This document shows, one piece after another, positions 52,940 through 63,681 of a DNA stretch of 64,000 nt. This DNA is from Bacteroidota bacterium (GTDB lineage Bacteria > Bacteroidota > Bacteroidia > NS11-12g > UBA955): the NCBI GenBank assembly GCA_027488835.1, contig JAIYAW010000003.1, forward strand, positions 1 to 64,000. Reading direction: 5' to 3'. Position 1 is the first letter of the stretch. Each line of letters opens with the position of its first letter. A program made the position numbers and the translations under genes. Under the pieces are notes generated by a model. It did not search any database. It was not told where the DNA came from and worked only from the letters and a program-made list of their open reading frames with translations.

Positions 52940-55036
52940 ATGGCACGCGATTTAAATTTTACGAGAAACATAGGTATTGCCGCTCACATTGATGCTGGTA
53001 AAACTACCACCACTGAACGTATATTGTACTATGCCGGTGTAAATCACAAAATTGGTGAGGTACATGATGGTGCAGCAACAATGGATTGGATGGCACAAGA
53101 GCAAGAAAGAGGTATTACAATTACTTCTGCTGCAACGACTGTGTTTTGGAAATATAGAGAAAATAATTACCATATTAATATCATCGACACACCTGGTCAC
53201 GTAGATTTTACTGTAGAGGTAAATCGTTCATTGCGTGTATTGGATGGGTTGGTTTTCTTGTTTAGTTCTGTAGATGGTGTTGAACCACAATCAGAAACTA
53301 ACTGGCGTTTGGCAAACAATTACAATGTTGCTCGTATTGGTTTCGTTAACAAAATGGACCGTTCAGGAGCTGACTTTTTAAATGTTGTGAAACAAGTTAA
53401 AACAATGTTAGGTTCTCATGCAGTTCCATTACAGTTGCCAATTGGTGCTGAAGATCAGTTCAAAGGAGTAGTTGATTTGATCAACTTCCGTGGAATGATA
53501 TGGAATGAACATGACTCAGGAATGACTTACGAAACTATCGAAGTTCCTGAAGACTTATATGAAGAGGCTACTTATTGGAGAGAGCAACTTTTAGAAGCTG
53601 TTTCTGAGTATGATGACAAATTGATGGAGAAATTCTTCGAAGATCCTACTTCTATTACTGAAGCTGAAATCTTGGCTGCACTTCGTCCTGCTGTTATCGA
53701 TATGAAAATTGTACCAATGATGTGTGGGTCATCTTTCAAAAACAAAGGTGTTCAAACAATGTTGGATATGGTAATGGAATTATTGCCTAGCCCTATCGAT
53801 AAAGGTGGTGCAAAAGGAATAAATCCAAAAACTGAAAAAGAAGAAATTCGTAAACCAGATTATAACGAACCTTTCTGTGCTTTGGCATTTAAAATTGCCA
53901 CTGATCCTTTCGTAGGTCGTTTGTGTTTCCTTAGAGCATACTCAGGTAAGTTGGATGCGGGTTCTTATGTGTTGAACATGAGAACTGGTAACAAAGAACG
54001 TATTTCTCGTATCTTCCAAATGCATGCAAACAAACAAAACCCTATTGATTATTTGGGTGCTGGTGATATTGGAGCTGCAGTTGGATTTAAAGATATCAGA
54101 ACTGGTGATACATTGGTAGTTGAAAATTCACCAATCATTCTTGAGTCAATGGTATTCCCTGAGCCAGTAATCGGTTTGGCGGTTGAGCCTAAAACTCAAG
54201 CTGATATGGATAAATTGGGTATGGCCTTGAATAAATTGGCTGAAGAGGATCCTACATTTAAAGTTCACACAGATCAAGAAACTGGTCAAACAGTAATCTC
54301 AGGTATGGGTGAGTTACATTTGGATATCATTGTAGATCGTTTGAAGCGTGAGTTCAAAGTGGAATGTAATCAAGGTGCTCCTCAAGTTGCTTACAAAGAA
54401 GCTCTTACCAAGAAATATACACACCGTGAAACTTACAAGAAGCAAACAGGTGGTCGTGGTAAATTCGCGGATATTCAGTTTGAACTTGGTCCTGCTGACG
54501 ATACATTCGTTGGAGAAGGTTTACAGTTTGTTAACGATATCGTAGGTGGATCTATTCCTCGTGAATTTATTCCTGCAGTTGAAAAAGGATTCAAAGCATC
54601 TATGGTGAACGGTTGTTTGGCTGGATATCCGATTGATCGTATCAAGGTACGTTTATTTGATGGTTCCTTCCACGCAGTTGACTCAGATTCATTGTCGTTC
54701 GAGATTGCTGCAAAATCTGGTTTCAGAGAAGCATCAAGAAGTTGTGGACCAGTATTGTTAGAACCAATTATGAAATTGGAGGTTGTAACACCAGCTGAAA
54801 ACACAGGAGATATCATGGGAGATTTGAATCGTCGTCGTGGCCAAATGGAAGGTATCGATGAGCGTGCAGGATCTCAAATCGTAAAAGCAAAAGTACCTTT
54901 GAGTGAAATGTTTGGTTACGTAACAACCTTGCGTACAATCACCTCTGGTCGTGCAAGTAGTACAATGGAATTCAACAATTATGCTGAAACACCAAAAAGT
55001 ATTGCTGAAGAAGTTTTAAAGAAAGTTAAAGCGTAA
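52940..55036 (+). CDS. fusA: Elongation factor G
   Basis: A 698-residue GTPase with G1 AHIDAGKTT (15-23), G3 DTPGHVDF (83-90) and G4 NKMD (137-140). The five-domain tail includes the domain IV loop [13 protein letters not shown] and [16 protein letters not shown]. It drives ribosomal translocation. It is followed by rpsJ after 17 bases, without a tuf gene. Confidence 0.98.
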   Translation: MARDLNFTRNIGIAAHIDAGKTTTTERILYYAGVNHKIGEVHDGAATMDWMAQEQERGITITSAATTVFWKYRENNYHINIIDTPGHVDFTVEVNRSLRVLDGLVFLFSSVDGVEPQSETNWRLANNYNVARIGFVNKMDRSGADFLNVVKQVKTMLGSHAVPLQLPIGAEDQFKGVVDLINFRGMIWNEHDSGMTYETIEVPEDLYEEATYWREQLLEAVSEYDDKLMEKFFEDPTSITEAEILAALRPAVIDMKIVPMMCGSSFKNKGVQTMLDMVMELLPSPIDKGGAKGINPKTEKEEIRKPDYNEPFCALAFKIATDPFVGRLCFLRAYSGKLDAGSYVLNMRTGNKERISRIFQMHANKQNPIDYLGAGDIGAAVGFKDIRTGDTLVVENSPIILESMVFPEPVIGLAVEPKTQADMDKLGMALNKLAEEDPTFKVHTDQETGQTVISGMGELHLDIIVDRLKREFKVECNQGAPQVAYKEALTKKYTHRETYKKQTGGRGKFADIQFELGPADDTFVGEGLQFVNDIVGGSIPREFIPAVEKGFKASMVNGCLAGYPIDRIKVRLFDGSFHAVDSDSLSFEIAAKSGFREASRSCGPVLLEPIMKLEVVTPAENTGDIMGDLNRRRGQMEGIDERAGSQIVKAKVPLSEMFGYVTTLRTITSGRASSTMEFNNYAETPKSIAEEVLKKVKA

Positions 55037-55053
55037 GCTTAATTGAAATAATA

Positions 55054-55362
55054 ATGGTAAGCCAAAAGATAAGAATCAAGTTAAAGTCTTTCGATCATAA
55101 TTTGCTAGATAAATCAGCAGAGAAGATAGTGAAAGCGGTACGCACCACTGGAGTCGTAGTTAGTGGACCGGTGCCTCTACCAACCCGTAAGAAAATATTC
55201 ACTGTTTTGCGTTCACCTCACGTGAACAAAAAAGCTAGGGAACAGTTCCAATATTGTACTTATCAGCGTTTGATTGATATTTTCAATGGTTCAACAAAAA
55301 CAGTTGATGCTTTAATGAAAATTGAATTGCCAAGCGGAGTTGAGGTTGAAATTAAATTGTAA
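55054..55362 (+). CDS. rpsJ: 30S ribosomal protein S10
   Basis: A 102-residue protein with [23 protein letters not shown] and [28 protein letters not shown]. It belongs to the 30S head and, in other bacteria, also acts as NusE in antitermination. First gene of the S10 part, 17 bases after fusA. Confidence 0.98.
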   Translation: MVSQKIRIKLKSFDHNLLDKSAEKIVKAVRTTGVVVSGPVPLPTRKKIFTVLRSPHVNKKAREQFQYCTYQRLIDIFNGSTKTVDALMKIELPSGVEVEIKL

Positions 55363-55367
55363 GAGCG

Positions 55368-55985
55368 ATGAACGGTTTAATAGGAAAAAAATTAGGAATG
55401 ACCAGCATCTTTAACGAAGATGGAAAAAGAGTTGCTTGTACAGTGATTCAAGCTGGTCCTTGTGTAGTTTCACAAGTAAAAACTGTTTCTAACGATGGTT
55501 ATGATGCAGTTCAATTGGCTTACGGAGATAAGAAAGAAAAACATTCTAACGCGGCTCAAATTGGTCACTTTGAAAAAGCAAATACTTCAGCGAAATCTGA
55601 GGTAGTTGAATTCAGAGATTTTCCAACTGATATGCTTATTGGTTCTATCTTGGATGTAACTATTTTTGAAGTTGGTGATTTCGTTGATGTTATCGGTACT
55701 TCAAAAGGTAAAGGTTTCCAAGGTGTTGTTAAACGTCATGGTTTTGCCGGTGTTGGTGAAGCATCTCATGGTCAACATAATCGTTTGAGAGCTCCAGGTT
55801 CAATTGGTGCTTGTTCTTTCCCTGGTCGTGTATTCAAAGGAATGCGTATGGCTGGTAGAACCGGTGGTGATAGAGTGAAATCTACAAACTTAACTATTTT
55901 GAAAATTGATGCGGAAAGAAACCTTTTAGTAATTAAAGGGTCTGTTCCTGGTCATAATGGTGCAACTGTAATAATTGAAAAATAA
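55368..55985 (+). CDS. rplC: 50S ribosomal protein L3
   Basis: A 205-residue protein: [13 protein letters not shown] start, and the extended loop [20 protein letters not shown] then [14 protein letters not shown] near the peptidyl transferase centre. It initiates 50S assembly. It lies 5 bases after rpsJ. Confidence 0.97.
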   Translation: MNGLIGKKLGMTSIFNEDGKRVACTVIQAGPCVVSQVKTVSNDGYDAVQLAYGDKKEKHSNAAQIGHFEKANTSAKSEVVEFRDFPTDMLIGSILDVTIFEVGDFVDVIGTSKGKGFQGVVKRHGFAGVGEASHGQHNRLRAPGSIGACSFPGRVFKGMRMAGRTGGDRVKSTNLTILKIDAERNLLVIKGSVPGHNGATVIIEK

Positions 55986-55989
55986 AATC

Positions 55990-56616
55990 ATGGAATTTAA
56001 AGTTTTAAATAAACAAGGTGCAGAAACTGGTCGTACAGTTACTTTGTCAACCGATATTTTTGGTGTAGAACCTAATGACCATGCTATCTATTTGGATGTA
56101 AAGCAGTTCATGGCAAATCAACGTCAAGGTACACACAAAACCAAAGACAGAGCCGAGATTTCACGTTCAACACGTAAGATCTTCCGTCAAAAAGGTACCG
56201 GTGGAGCACGTCACGGTTCATTAAAAAGTGGTATATTTGTAGGCGGTGCTAGAATTCATGGACCACGTCCAAGAGATTATTCATTTAAATTGAATAAAAA
56301 ATTGAAGCGTTTGGCTCGTATTTCAGCTTTATCGTACAAAGCAAAAGACAATCAAATAGTAGTAATAGAAGATTTCAACATGTTAAACCCGAAAACTTCC
56401 GAGTTTGTAGGTATGTTGAAAGCTTTGAATGTTACAGGTCGATCATTATTTGTTACTCCAGATACAGACAAAAATGTGTATTTGTCTGGTCGTAACATTG
56501 AAGGAAACACTGTAATGCGTGCTGCTGATTTAAATACTTATGAAGTTTTGAAAGCTTCTAGTTTAATATTAACAGAAAGTTCTATTTCTAAAATAGAGGA
56601 GACTAATAAAAAATGA
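55990..56616 (+). CDS. rplD: 50S ribosomal protein L4
   Basis: A 208-residue protein with the tunnel-loop [15 protein letters not shown] and the [15 protein letters not shown] segment. The ATG at 55990 gives the family start [10 protein letters not shown]. In enterobacteria L4 autoregulates the S10 operon; no equivalent leader hairpin is evident here. It overlaps rplW by 4 bases (ATGA). Confidence 0.97.
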   Translation: MEFKVLNKQGAETGRTVTLSTDIFGVEPNDHAIYLDVKQFMANQRQGTHKTKDRAEISRSTRKIFRQKGTGGARHGSLKSGIFVGGARIHGPRPRDYSFKLNKKLKRLARISALSYKAKDNQIVVIEDFNMLNPKTSEFVGMLKALNVTGRSLFVTPDTDKNVYLSGRNIEGNTVMRAADLNTYEVLKASSLILTESSISKIEETNKK

Positions 56617-56897
56617 TACTGAAGAAACCATTGATAACTGAGAAAATGACTTCTCTAATGGACAAAAGAGGACAGTACGGTTTCGTTGTAGATCCAAAAT
56701 CTACAAAAGACGAAATTAAGGCTGAAGTTGAAAAGTTCTATGGAGTTGAAGTTGCATCAGTTAACACTATGATCACACGGGGGAAAGCACGCAAGAATCG
56801 TCGTACAGGCCAAATCTCCGGTTATACTAATAAGTATAAAAAGGCTATTATTACATTGAAAGAGGGATTTACAATTGACTTTTACGAAAACATCTAA
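56613..56897 (+). CDS. rplW: 50S ribosomal protein L23
   Basis: A 94-residue protein with [34 protein letters not shown] and [16 protein letters not shown]. It sits at the exit tunnel and docks SRP and trigger factor. It overlaps both neighbours, by 4 bases (rplD) and 1 base (rplB). Confidence 0.96.
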   Translation: MILKKPLITEKMTSLMDKRGQYGFVVDPKSTKDEIKAEVEKFYGVEVASVNTMITRGKARKNRRTGQISGYTNKYKKAIITLKEGFTIDFYENI

Positions 56898-57733
56898 TGG
56901 GAGTACGTCGTCTTAAACCAACAACCCCAGGACAAAGATTTCGCGTGGCGAATACCTTTGAGGAAATAACTACCGATAAGCCGGAAAAGTCATTACTTGT
57001 TCCTATTAAGAAATCAGGTGGTCGTAATAACCAAGGTCGTATGACAGTACGTTTCATTGGTGGTGGTCACAAACGTAGATACCGTATCATTGACTTCAAA
57101 AGAAATAATTTTGGAATCGTAGGTGAGGTTAAAACAGTAGAATATGATCCAAACAGAAGCGCATTCATTTCTTTAGTTGAATATTCTGATGGAGAAAAAA
57201 GATATATCATTGCGCCAAATGGTGTTAAAGTAGGGCAAAAAGTTGAACAAGGTCCAGGTGTAGTGCCTGAAATTGGAAACGCTTTGTTATTGACTGAAAT
57301 CCCTTTAGGCACATTGATACATAATATTGAAATGTCACCAGGACAAGGAGCTAAAATCTGCAGAAGTGCAGGATCTTATGCTCAGTTAATGGCTCGCGAA
57401 GGGAAATATGCATCTATTAAATTGCCATCTGGGGAAAGTCGTTTGATTTTGTCAGCGTGTTTGGCAACGATTGGATCTGTTTCGAATAGCGAACATAGCC
57501 AAGAAGTGAAAGGTAAAGCTGGTCGTTCAAGATGGCTTGGAATTCGTCCTAGAACTAGAAGTTCTGTGATGAACCCAGTTGATCACCCAATGGGTGGTGG
57601 TGAAGGTCGTAGTAAAGGTGGTCAACCTAGATCACGTAACTTGATTTATTCACAAGGTCAAAAAACTCGTGCACCGAAGAAAAGTAGCTCTAAGTTGATT
57701 ATCGAGAAAAGAAAGTCTATCCGCAATAAGTAA
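56897..57733 (+). CDS. rplB: 50S ribosomal protein L2
   Basis: A 278-residue protein with TTPGQRFRV near the start and the conserved [13 protein letters not shown] (His230), important for subunit joining and peptidyl transfer. The basic C terminus is typical. Its start overlaps the rplW stop by one base. Confidence 0.98.
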   Translation: MGVRRLKPTTPGQRFRVANTFEEITTDKPEKSLLVPIKKSGGRNNQGRMTVRFIGGGHKRRYRIIDFKRNNFGIVGEVKTVEYDPNRSAFISLVEYSDGEKRYIIAPNGVKVGQKVEQGPGVVPEIGNALLLTEIPLGTLIHNIEMSPGQGAKICRSAGSYAQLMAREGKYASIKLPSGESRLILSACLATIGSVSNSEHSQEVKGKAGRSRWLGIRPRTRSSVMNPVDHPMGGGEGRSKGGQPRSRNLIYSQGQKTRAPKKSSSKLIIEKRKSIRNK

Positions 57734-57752
57734 AAATTAGAGAACAAGCGAA

Positions 57753-58010
57753 ATGGCAAGATCCATAAAAAAAGGACCCTTTGTAGACATCAAATTGATG
57801 CACAAAGTTGATGTCTTGAACGAATCAAGTAAAAAATCTGTGATCAAAACTTGGTCACGTAGAAGTTTAATTATCCCTGATTTTGTAGGGCATACTTTTG
57901 CAGTACACAACGGAAATAAGTTTATTCCAGTATATGTTACCGAAAATATGGTAGGACATAAATTAGGTGAATTTGCTCCAACTAGAACATACAAAGGACA
58001 CGGAAAATAA
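57753..58010 (+). CDS. rpsS: 30S ribosomal protein S19
   Basis: An 85-residue protein with [35 protein letters not shown] and the C-terminal [13 protein letters not shown]. It pairs with S13 in the 30S head. Confidence 0.97.
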   Translation: MARSIKKGPFVDIKLMHKVDVLNESSKKSVIKTWSRRSLIIPDFVGHTFAVHNGNKFIPVYVTENMVGHKLGEFAPTRTYKGHGK

Positions 58011-58017
58011 AAGGAAC

Positions 58018-58389
58018 ATGGAAGCTAAAGCAATTTTAAGAAACTGTCCGTTGTCACCACGTAAAATGAGATTGGTGGCGGATTTGGTTAGAGGCCAACG
58101 TGTTGAAAGAGCGTTGAACATCCTTCAATTCAATCAAAAACCTGCGTATGCAATCTATTTGAGTAAATTAATCAAAAGTGGTATTGCCAATTGGGGTGTA
58201 ATCAATCCAGATGATCGTATCGAAGATGGTGAATTGTTTATCAAAACTATCATGGTTGATGGTGGCGTTACAATGAAGCGTTTAAGAACTGCTCCTCAAG
58301 GTCGTGGTTACAGAATTAGAAAAAGATCAAACCACGTAACTGTGATTATTGATAGTTTAAAAAATAATAATAACGAAACGGAAGCATAA
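58018..58389 (+). CDS. rplV: 50S ribosomal protein L22
   Basis: A 123-residue protein. [18 protein letters not shown] begins the fold, and the tunnel beta-hairpin is seen as [21 protein letters not shown] (loop residues). The ATG at 58018 gives MEAKAILRN; the frame stays open upstream into rpsS but lacks family sequence. Confidence 0.96.
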   Translation: MEAKAILRNCPLSPRKMRLVADLVRGQRVERALNILQFNQKPAYAIYLSKLIKSGIANWGVINPDDRIEDGELFIKTIMVDGGVTMKRLRTAPQGRGYRIRKRSNHVTVIIDSLKNNNNETEA

Positions 58390-58391
58390 AA

Positions 58392-59132
58392 ATGGGACAA
58401 AAAATAAACCCTATAGGATTTCGTCTAGGTATCATCCGTGGTTGGGATTCTAACTGGTACGGAGGTAAAGACTACGGCGATAAATTGGTAGAAGACGAAA
58501 AAATTCGTAAATACCTTACTGTGCGTATTCCAAAAGGAGGAATCGCAAAAGTAATTATCGAACGTACATTAAAACGTATTACATTAACGATTAATACATC
58601 TAGACCAGGTATTGTAATTGGTAAAGGTGGACAAGAGGTTGATGCGATTCGTGAAGAGATTAAAAAGATAACTGGTAAAGATGTTCAAATTAACATCAAT
58701 GAAATCAAACGTCCTGAATTAGATGCTAGATTGGTTGGTGAAAATATTGCACAACAAATTGAAAATCGTTTCTCATACAAGCGTGCAATTAAAAATGCAA
58801 TTCAAGGAACAATGAAAATGGGTGCTGATGGAATCAAGGTTCGTATCAGTGGACGTTTGAATGGTGGTGAGATTGCGCGTTCGGAAATGTATAAAGAAGG
58901 AAGAACTCCTTTACACACATTGCGTTCAAACATTGACTACGCATTGGTAGAGGCGCAAACAGTTTATGGTAAAATCGGTATTAAAGTATGGTTGTGTAAA
59001 GGTGAAATTTATGGTAAAGTAGATTTGTCTCCACAAACAGAAACCGAAAGAAAAGGTTCAAATAATAGAGGTAACGATAGAAGAGACCGTGGTGGTCGTG
59101 ACCGTCGTGATCGTCGTCGTAATAATGCATAA
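58392..59132 (+). CDS. rpsC: 30S ribosomal protein S3 with Arg/Asp-rich tail
   Basis: A 246-residue protein: [14 protein letters not shown] start, KH domain with [15 protein letters not shown], and the C-terminal [25 protein letters not shown]. The last 30 or so residues are low-complexity, Arg/Asp/Gly/Asn-rich ([19 protein letters not shown]), longer and more charged than in E. coli. It forms part of the mRNA entry helicase. Confidence 0.97.
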   Translation: MGQKINPIGFRLGIIRGWDSNWYGGKDYGDKLVEDEKIRKYLTVRIPKGGIAKVIIERTLKRITLTINTSRPGIVIGKGGQEVDAIREEIKKITGKDVQININEIKRPELDARLVGENIAQQIENRFSYKRAIKNAIQGTMKMGADGIKVRISGRLNGGEIARSEMYKEGRTPLHTLRSNIDYALVEAQTVYGKIGIKVWLCKGEIYGKVDLSPQTETERKGSNNRGNDRRDRGGRDRRDRRRNNA

Positions 59133-59136
59133 GGAG
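59131..59136 (+). promoter_or_regulatory. Shine-Dalgarno AAGGAG of rplP
   Basis: AAGGAG at the rpsC stop, spaced 7 bases from the rplP ATG at 59144. Confidence 0.7.
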
Positions 59137-59143
59137 TAGAATA

Positions 59144-59569
59144 ATGCTGAGTCCAAAAAGAACGAAATTTAGAAAACAACATAAAGGCCGTGTACACGGT
59201 ATGGCTACAAGAGGTCATCGCGTAGTGTTCGGTAGCTTTGGTTTAAAATCGCTTGAGCCTCACTGGATAACTTCTCGTCAAATAGAAGCTGCCAGGATTG
59301 CTTTAACACGTTATTTGAAGCGTGAAGGTCAAGTGTGGATCAGAATTTTCCCTGACAAACCTATTACAAAGAAACCTGCAGAGGTTCGTATGGGTAAGGG
59401 TAAAGGTGCTCCTGAATATTGGGTAGCTATTGTAAAACCAGGAACAATTATGTTTGAGGTTGCCGGTGTACCAATGGAAATTGCAAAAGAAGGTATTCGC
59501 CTTGCAGCGCAGAAATTACCTGTGTCTTGTAAGTTTGTTGTACGTCCTGATTATAACGAGGAGGCTTAA
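59144..59569 (+). CDS. rplP: 50S ribosomal protein L16
   Basis: A 141-residue protein with [16 protein letters not shown], the conserved loop [10 protein letters not shown] and [19 protein letters not shown]. It shapes the A-site tRNA pocket. Confidence 0.98.
   Translation: MLSPKRTKFRKQHKGRVHGMATRGHRVVFGSFGLKSLEPHWITSRQIEAARIALTRYLKREGQVWIRIFPDKPITKKPAEVRMGKGKGAPEYWVAIVKPGTIMFEVAGVPMEIAKEGIRLAAQKLPVSCKFVVRPDYNEEA
59558..59564 (+). promoter_or_regulatory. Shine-Dalgarno GAGGAGG of rpmC
   Basis: A strong SD within the last codons of rplP, spaced 7 bases from the rpmC ATG at 59572. Confidence 0.7.
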
Positions 59570-59571
59570 TT

Positions 59572-59805
59572 ATGAAATTTGAAGAAATTAAATCATTACC
59601 GAACAAAGAATTGGTAGAACGTTACAGAGAAGAACGCAAACTTTTGACACAAATGAAGTTTCAAAATGCCGTTTCTCAAATTGATGGTCCTCATAAATTG
59701 AAGGAATCAAGAAAGAATATTGCCCGTATGTTAACTGAGTTAAACTCACGTAGAACTGAAGCTGAGTATCAAGCATACCTTAAAAAAACGAGTGAAGAAA
59801 ACTAA
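59572..59805 (+). CDS. rpmC: 50S ribosomal protein L29
   Basis: A 77-residue two-helix protein: [22 protein letters not shown], then [18 protein letters not shown] with a ten-residue extra tail. It binds near the tunnel exit next to L23. Its stop overlaps the rpsQ start by one base. Confidence 0.95.
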   Translation: MKFEEIKSLPNKELVERYREERKLLTQMKFQNAVSQIDGPHKLKESRKNIARMLTELNSRRTEAEYQAYLKKTSEEN

Positions 59806-60065
59806 TGGAAACAATTAGAAACTCCAGAAAAGAGATCATAGGCATTGTGAGTAGTGCCAAAATGGACAAAACCATTGTGGTTGCCGTTGTTCGTAGTGTG
59901 AAACACCCGAAATATGGTAAATATTTTAAGAAAACCAAAAAGTTTGCTGCCCATGACGAAACGAACCAATGTGGTGAGAACGATATCGTTCGCATTATGG
60001 AAACTCGTCCATTGAGCAAAAACAAATGTTGGAGATTAGTGGAAATTGTAGAAAAAGCTAAATAA
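59805..60065 (+). CDS. rpsQ: 30S ribosomal protein S17
   Basis: An 86-residue OB-fold protein with [38 protein letters not shown] and [18 protein letters not shown]. An early 16S rRNA-binding protein. Confidence 0.97.
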   Translation: METIRNSRKEIIGIVSSAKMDKTIVVAVVRSVKHPKYGKYFKKTKKFAAHDETNQCGENDIVRIMETRPLSKNKCWRLVEIVEKAK

Positions 60066-60066
60066 C

Positions 60067-60435
60067 ATGGTACAAACAGAATCAAGATTAAAAGTAGCTG
60101 ATAACAGCGGTGCTAAAGAAGTACTTTGTATTAGAGTACTAGGTGGTACTGGACGACGTTATGCCAGTGTTGGTGATAAAATAGTTGTCAGTGTTAAGCA
60201 TGCAATGCCAGGTGGAAACATCAAAAAAGGTGCTGTATCTAAGGCGGTGGTTGTTCGTGTTAAGAAGGAAATTCGTAGAGCTGATGGTTCTTATATCCGC
60301 TTCGATGAGAATAGCTGCGTTTTGTTGAACAACTCAGATGAACCAAGAGGTACGCGCATCTTCGGTCCAGTGGCAAGAGAATTGCGCGATAAACAATTCA
60401 TGAAAATTGTGTCATTGGCACCTGAAGTTTTATAA
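60067..60435 (+). CDS. rplN: 50S ribosomal protein L14
   Basis: A 122-residue protein of exact family length: [19 protein letters not shown] and [18 protein letters not shown]. It lies at the subunit interface. One base separates it from rpsQ. Confidence 0.98.
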   Translation: MVQTESRLKVADNSGAKEVLCIRVLGGTGRRYASVGDKIVVSVKHAMPGGNIKKGAVSKAVVVRVKKEIRRADGSYIRFDENSCVLLNNSDEPRGTRIFGPVARELRDKQFMKIVSLAPEVL

Positions 60436-60437
60436 TC

Positions 60438-60764
60438 ATGGCGAAAAGCGCATTTAAATTACATATCAAAAAAGGCGATACCGTATTGGTATTGGCTGGT
60501 GATGATAAAGGAAAGTCTGGGAAGGTATTAACTGTTTATCCAGAAAAGAGTAGAGCTATTGTAGAAGGTTTAAACATTGTTAGCAAACATCGTAAACCAT
60601 CTGCACAGAATACTGGTGGTAAAATTGACAAAATTGAAGCTCCAATTCACATTTCAAACCTTATGGTAATGGTTGGTGGTAATCCAACCCGTATCGGTAG
60701 AAAAGTAAATGAGAATAATAAACTTCAACGTTTTGCTAAAAAAACTGGAGAATTTATTAAATAA
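60438..60764 (+). CDS. rplX: 50S ribosomal protein L24
   Basis: A 108-residue protein with the KOW motif GDTVLVLAGDDKGKSGKVL and IVEGLNIVSKHRKPS. An assembly initiator of the 50S. Confidence 0.97.
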   Translation: MAKSAFKLHIKKGDTVLVLAGDDKGKSGKVLTVYPEKSRAIVEGLNIVSKHRKPSAQNTGGKIDKIEAPIHISNLMVMVGGNPTRIGRKVNENNKLQRFAKKTGEFIK

Positions 60765-60771
60765 TTAAATT

Positions 60772-61323
60772 ATGAGTTACGTTCCAAGATTAAGAGATAA
60801 ATATTCGGCTGAAGTTGTTCCTGCAATGATGGAAAAATTCAACTATAAAAATGTAATGCAAATCCCTTGCATCACAAAAGTTGTTTTGAACCAAGGTGTA
60901 GGCGCTGCCGTAAATGATAAAAAATTAGTAGATGCTGCCATCGATGAGATGTCAAAAATTACTGGTCAAAAAGCACAAGCTACTTATTCCAAGAAAGCTA
61001 TTTCTAACTTTAAATTAAGAGAGAATATGCCAATTGGTTGCAAGGTAACTTTGCGTAAAGAGAGAATGTTCGAATTCTTAGACAGATTGGTTTCTGTTGC
61101 ACTTCCTCGTGTTCGCGATTTCCAAGGTTTGGAAGTTAAGGGTTTTGATGGCAGAGGTAACTGGACTATGGGTATTACAGAACAAATTATTTTCCCTGAA
61201 ATTGATATTGATAAAACCAATAAAATTACGGGTATGGATATTACTGTAGTGACCTCAGCTAAGAATGACGAAGAGAGTTTAGAATTGTTAAAATTAATGG
61301 GTTTCCCTTTTAAAACTAAATAA
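60772..61323 (+). CDS. rplE: 50S ribosomal protein L5
   Basis: A 183-residue protein with [33 protein letters not shown] and the C-terminal [26 protein letters not shown]. It binds 5S rRNA and contacts P-site tRNA. Confidence 0.98.
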   Translation: MSYVPRLRDKYSAEVVPAMMEKFNYKNVMQIPCITKVVLNQGVGAAVNDKKLVDAAIDEMSKITGQKAQATYSKKAISNFKLRENMPIGCKVTLRKERMFEFLDRLVSVALPRVRDFQGLEVKGFDGRGNWTMGITEQIIFPEIDIDKTNKITGMDITVVTSAKNDEESLELLKLMGFPFKTK

Positions 61324-61326
61324 ATC

Positions 61327-61596
61327 ATGGCAAAAGAAAGTATGAAAGCCCGTCAGCGTAAACGTGAATCAATGGTTGCACGTTTTGCTGAGAAACGAGC
61401 TAAATTGAAAGCGGAAGGAAATTATGACGAATTGCAAAAAATTCCTCGTAATGCTTCTCCAGTAAGATTGAGAAATCGTTGTAAAATTACTGGTAAACCG
61501 AGAGGGTATATGCGCGTTTTCGGAGTTTGTAGAAATCAATTCCGTGAATTAGCTAGTAATGGTAAAATTCCAGGTGTAACTAAATCAAGTTGGTAA
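61327..61596 (+). CDS. rpsN: 30S ribosomal protein S14 (zinc-independent form)
   Basis: An 89-residue protein of the longer form. It has [28 protein letters not shown] with only two Cys instead of the four of the zinc-ribbon type, so zinc binding is not expected. It belongs to the 30S head. Confidence 0.96.
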   Translation: MAKESMKARQRKRESMVARFAEKRAKLKAEGNYDELQKIPRNASPVRLRNRCKITGKPRGYMRVFGVCRNQFRELASNGKIPGVTKSSW

Positions 61597-61608
61597 AAAT
61601 AAAATAAA

Positions 61609-62007
61609 ATGACTGATCCTATATCAGATTATCTAACGCGTTTGCGTAACGCAATCAAAGCGCAACATCGTATTGTAGAGATACCTGCAAGTAATTTAAA
61701 AAGAGAGATTACTCGAGTGCTTTACGAAAAAGGTTATATCCTTAAATATAAATTTGAGGAAACCGAAAACAAACAAGGTGTAATTAAAATTGCATTGAAA
61801 TATAATGCTCAATCTAGACTAAGTGCTATTTCTTCATTGAAAAGAGTTTCTTCTCCAGGTTTGAGAAAATATTCAGCAACTTCAGACATTCCAAGAGTAT
61901 TGAATGGCTTAGGTGTAGCAATTATTACAACTTCTAGAGGTGTTATGACCGACAAAGAAGCCCGCACCCTAGGTGTCGGCGGAGAAATTCTTTGTTTTAT
62001 CTCTTAA
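61609..62007 (+). CDS. rpsH: 30S ribosomal protein S8
   Basis: A 132-residue protein: DPISDYLTRLRNAIKA start and GVAIITTSRGVMTDKEAR then GGEILCFIS. A 16S rRNA binder and, in E. coli, the translational repressor of the spc operon. It is followed by 34 bases before rplF, the largest gap in this block. Confidence 0.98.
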   Translation: MTDPISDYLTRLRNAIKAQHRIVEIPASNLKREITRVLYEKGYILKYKFEETENKQGVIKIALKYNAQSRLSAISSLKRVSSPGLRKYSATSDIPRVLNGLGVAIITTSRGVMTDKEARTLGVGGEILCFIS

Positions 62008-62041
62008 TCGTTAACTTTAAAATTCAAATAAAAAAGAATAT

Positions 62042-62593
62042 ATGTCACGCGTAGGAAAAGCACCCATTCAGATTCCATCGAATGTGAATGTTACAGTAAA
62101 CGTAGGATACGTTACTGCAAAGGGCCCTAAAGGAGAACTTTCTCAACCCATCGATCAAGACTTTATCGTTATTGTTGACAATGGAGTGATGACTGTAAAT
62201 CGCCCAAGCGAGAGTAAACAGCATAAAAGCCTTCATGGTTTATACCGTTCATTACTAAATAATTTAGTGGTAGGTGTAGGCATTGGCCATACTGTAACTC
62301 AAGAACTTGTGGGTGTAGGTTACAAAGTTTCAAACCAAGGCAACTTGGTAGAGTTTGTTTTAGGATACTCTCACAAAATCTTGTTACAAGTTCCTTCAGA
62401 AATTTCAGTGGTAACTGAAACTGTAAAAGGTAAAAGCCCATCAATTACTATGACTTGTGTCGATAAGCAATTGTTGGGTCAAGTAGCAGCTAAAATCCGT
62501 TCATTGCGTAAACCTGAACCATACAAAGGAAAAGGTATTCGTTTTGCTGGAGAAGTTTTACGTAAAAAAGCAGGTAAATCTGCATCTAAGTAA
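62042..62593 (+). CDS. rplF: 50S ribosomal protein L6
   Basis: A 183-residue two-domain protein: MSRVGKAPIQIPSNV start, the repeat-domain SLHGLYRSLLNNLVVGV, and the C-terminal KIRSLRKPEPYKGKGIRF. It lies near the factor-binding site. Confidence 0.98.
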   Translation: MSRVGKAPIQIPSNVNVTVNVGYVTAKGPKGELSQPIDQDFIVIVDNGVMTVNRPSESKQHKSLHGLYRSLLNNLVVGVGIGHTVTQELVGVGYKVSNQGNLVEFVLGYSHKILLQVPSEISVVTETVKGKSPSITMTCVDKQLLGQVAAKIRSLRKPEPYKGKGIRFAGEVLRKKAGKSASK

Positions 62594-62598
62594 GGAGG
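62591..62598 (+). promoter_or_regulatory. Shine-Dalgarno TAAGGAGG of rplR
   Basis: A full anti-SD complement overlapping the rplF stop, spaced 7 bases from the rplR ATG at 62606. Confidence 0.75.
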
Positions 62599-62605
62599 AA
62601 TTAAA

Positions 62606-62962
62606 ATGGCAAAAAGTAAGAATTCAAGAAGAGAAAAAATACGTAAACGCATTCGCGGCGTAATTTCGGGTACATCTGCTCGTCCACGTCTAAGTGTTTA
62701 CCGTAGTAATAAAGATATCTATGCACAATTGATAGATGATAGCAAAGGAATTACCTTAGCCGCTGCATCTTCAAGAGAAGCTGGTATCAACGAAGTGAAA
62801 GATAATAAAGTGGCTAAGGCTACTTTGGTAGGCAAAAAAATCGCTGAATTGGCAAAAGGTGCTGGAATTGAATCAGTAGTTTTCGACCGTGGTGGATATT
62901 TATACCATGGACGTGTTAAGAGTTTGGCTGAAGGAGCCCGTGAGGGAGGTTTACAATTTTAA
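62606..62962 (+). CDS. rplR: 50S ribosomal protein L18
   Basis: A 118-residue protein with the basic start [34 protein letters not shown] and [23 protein letters not shown]. It binds 5S rRNA. It has the strongest SD in the window. Confidence 0.98.
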   Translation: MAKSKNSRREKIRKRIRGVISGTSARPRLSVYRSNKDIYAQLIDDSKGITLAAASSREAGINEVKDNKVAKATLVGKKIAELAKGAGIESVVFDRGGYLYHGRVKSLAEGAREGGLQF

Positions 62963-62974
62963 TTTTAAAAAACA

Positions 62975-63493
62975 ATGTCAAATAAAAACATAGTTAGAGT
63001 TCGTCCAGGTGAATTAACCTTAACCGAAAAAGTAGTTAATATTAACCGTGTTGCTAAAGTTACCAAAGGTGGTAGAACTTTTAGCTTCACAGCTTTGGTT
63101 GTTGTGGGTGATGGTCATGGTACAGTAGGGCATGGTCTTGGAAAATCAAATGAGGTTATCGATGCAATTAATAAAGGTATTGAAGACGCTAAGAAAAATT
63201 TGATTAAAGTTCCTGTAATTAACGGTACTGTTCCTCACGAACAATTAGGCAAATTTGGTGGTGGTCGTGTTTTCTTGAAACCTGCTTCTCATGGTACTGG
63301 TGTTATTGCCGGTGGTGCTATGCGTTCAGTATTAGAAAGCGCTGGTGTTACCGATGTATTGGCAAAATCAAAAGGTTCTTCTAATCCACATAACGTGGTA
63401 AAAGCAACTTTTGATGCCCTTACAAGTATGAGAGATCCACATACCGTTGCCCATATGCGCGGTATTAGTATGAAACAAGTATTTAATGGTTAA
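62975..63493 (+). CDS. rpsE: 30S ribosomal protein S5
   Basis: A 172-residue protein with [23 protein letters not shown], the double-stranded-RNA-binding fold, and [23 protein letters not shown]. It contributes to decoding accuracy. Confidence 0.98.
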   Translation: MSNKNIVRVRPGELTLTEKVVNINRVAKVTKGGRTFSFTALVVVGDGHGTVGHGLGKSNEVIDAINKGIEDAKKNLIKVPVINGTVPHEQLGKFGGGRVFLKPASHGTGVIAGGAMRSVLESAGVTDVLAKSKGSSNPHNVVKATFDALTSMRDPHTVAHMRGISMKQVFNG

Positions 63494-63497
63494 AATC

Positions 63498-63677
63498 ATG
63501 GGAAAAGTTAAAATTACCCAAATTAAAAGTGGTATTGGATATCCAAAAAACCAAAAAGCTACTTTAAGAGCATTAGGACTTAGAAAAATGAACGCGTCTC
63601 GTGAAGTTGAGTTAAATCCTCAAATTGAAGGAATGATTCGCACAGTTAATCACCTATTAAAAGTAGAAAACGCCTAA
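63498..63677 (+). CDS. rpmD: 50S ribosomal protein L30
   Basis: A 59-residue protein: MGKVKITQIKSGIGYPKNQK, LRALGLRKMNASREVE and GMIRTVNHLLKVE. The ATG at 63498 fits the family; a start four codons upstream overlaps the rpsE stop. Confidence 0.97.
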   Translation: MGKVKITQIKSGIGYPKNQKATLRALGLRKMNASREVELNPQIEGMIRTVNHLLKVENA

Positions 63678-63681
63678 TAAT

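Noticed and set aside
59780-60085. 101-residue open frame antisense to rpsQ
   Set aside because: A shadow of the S17 gene on the opposite strand with no own signals.
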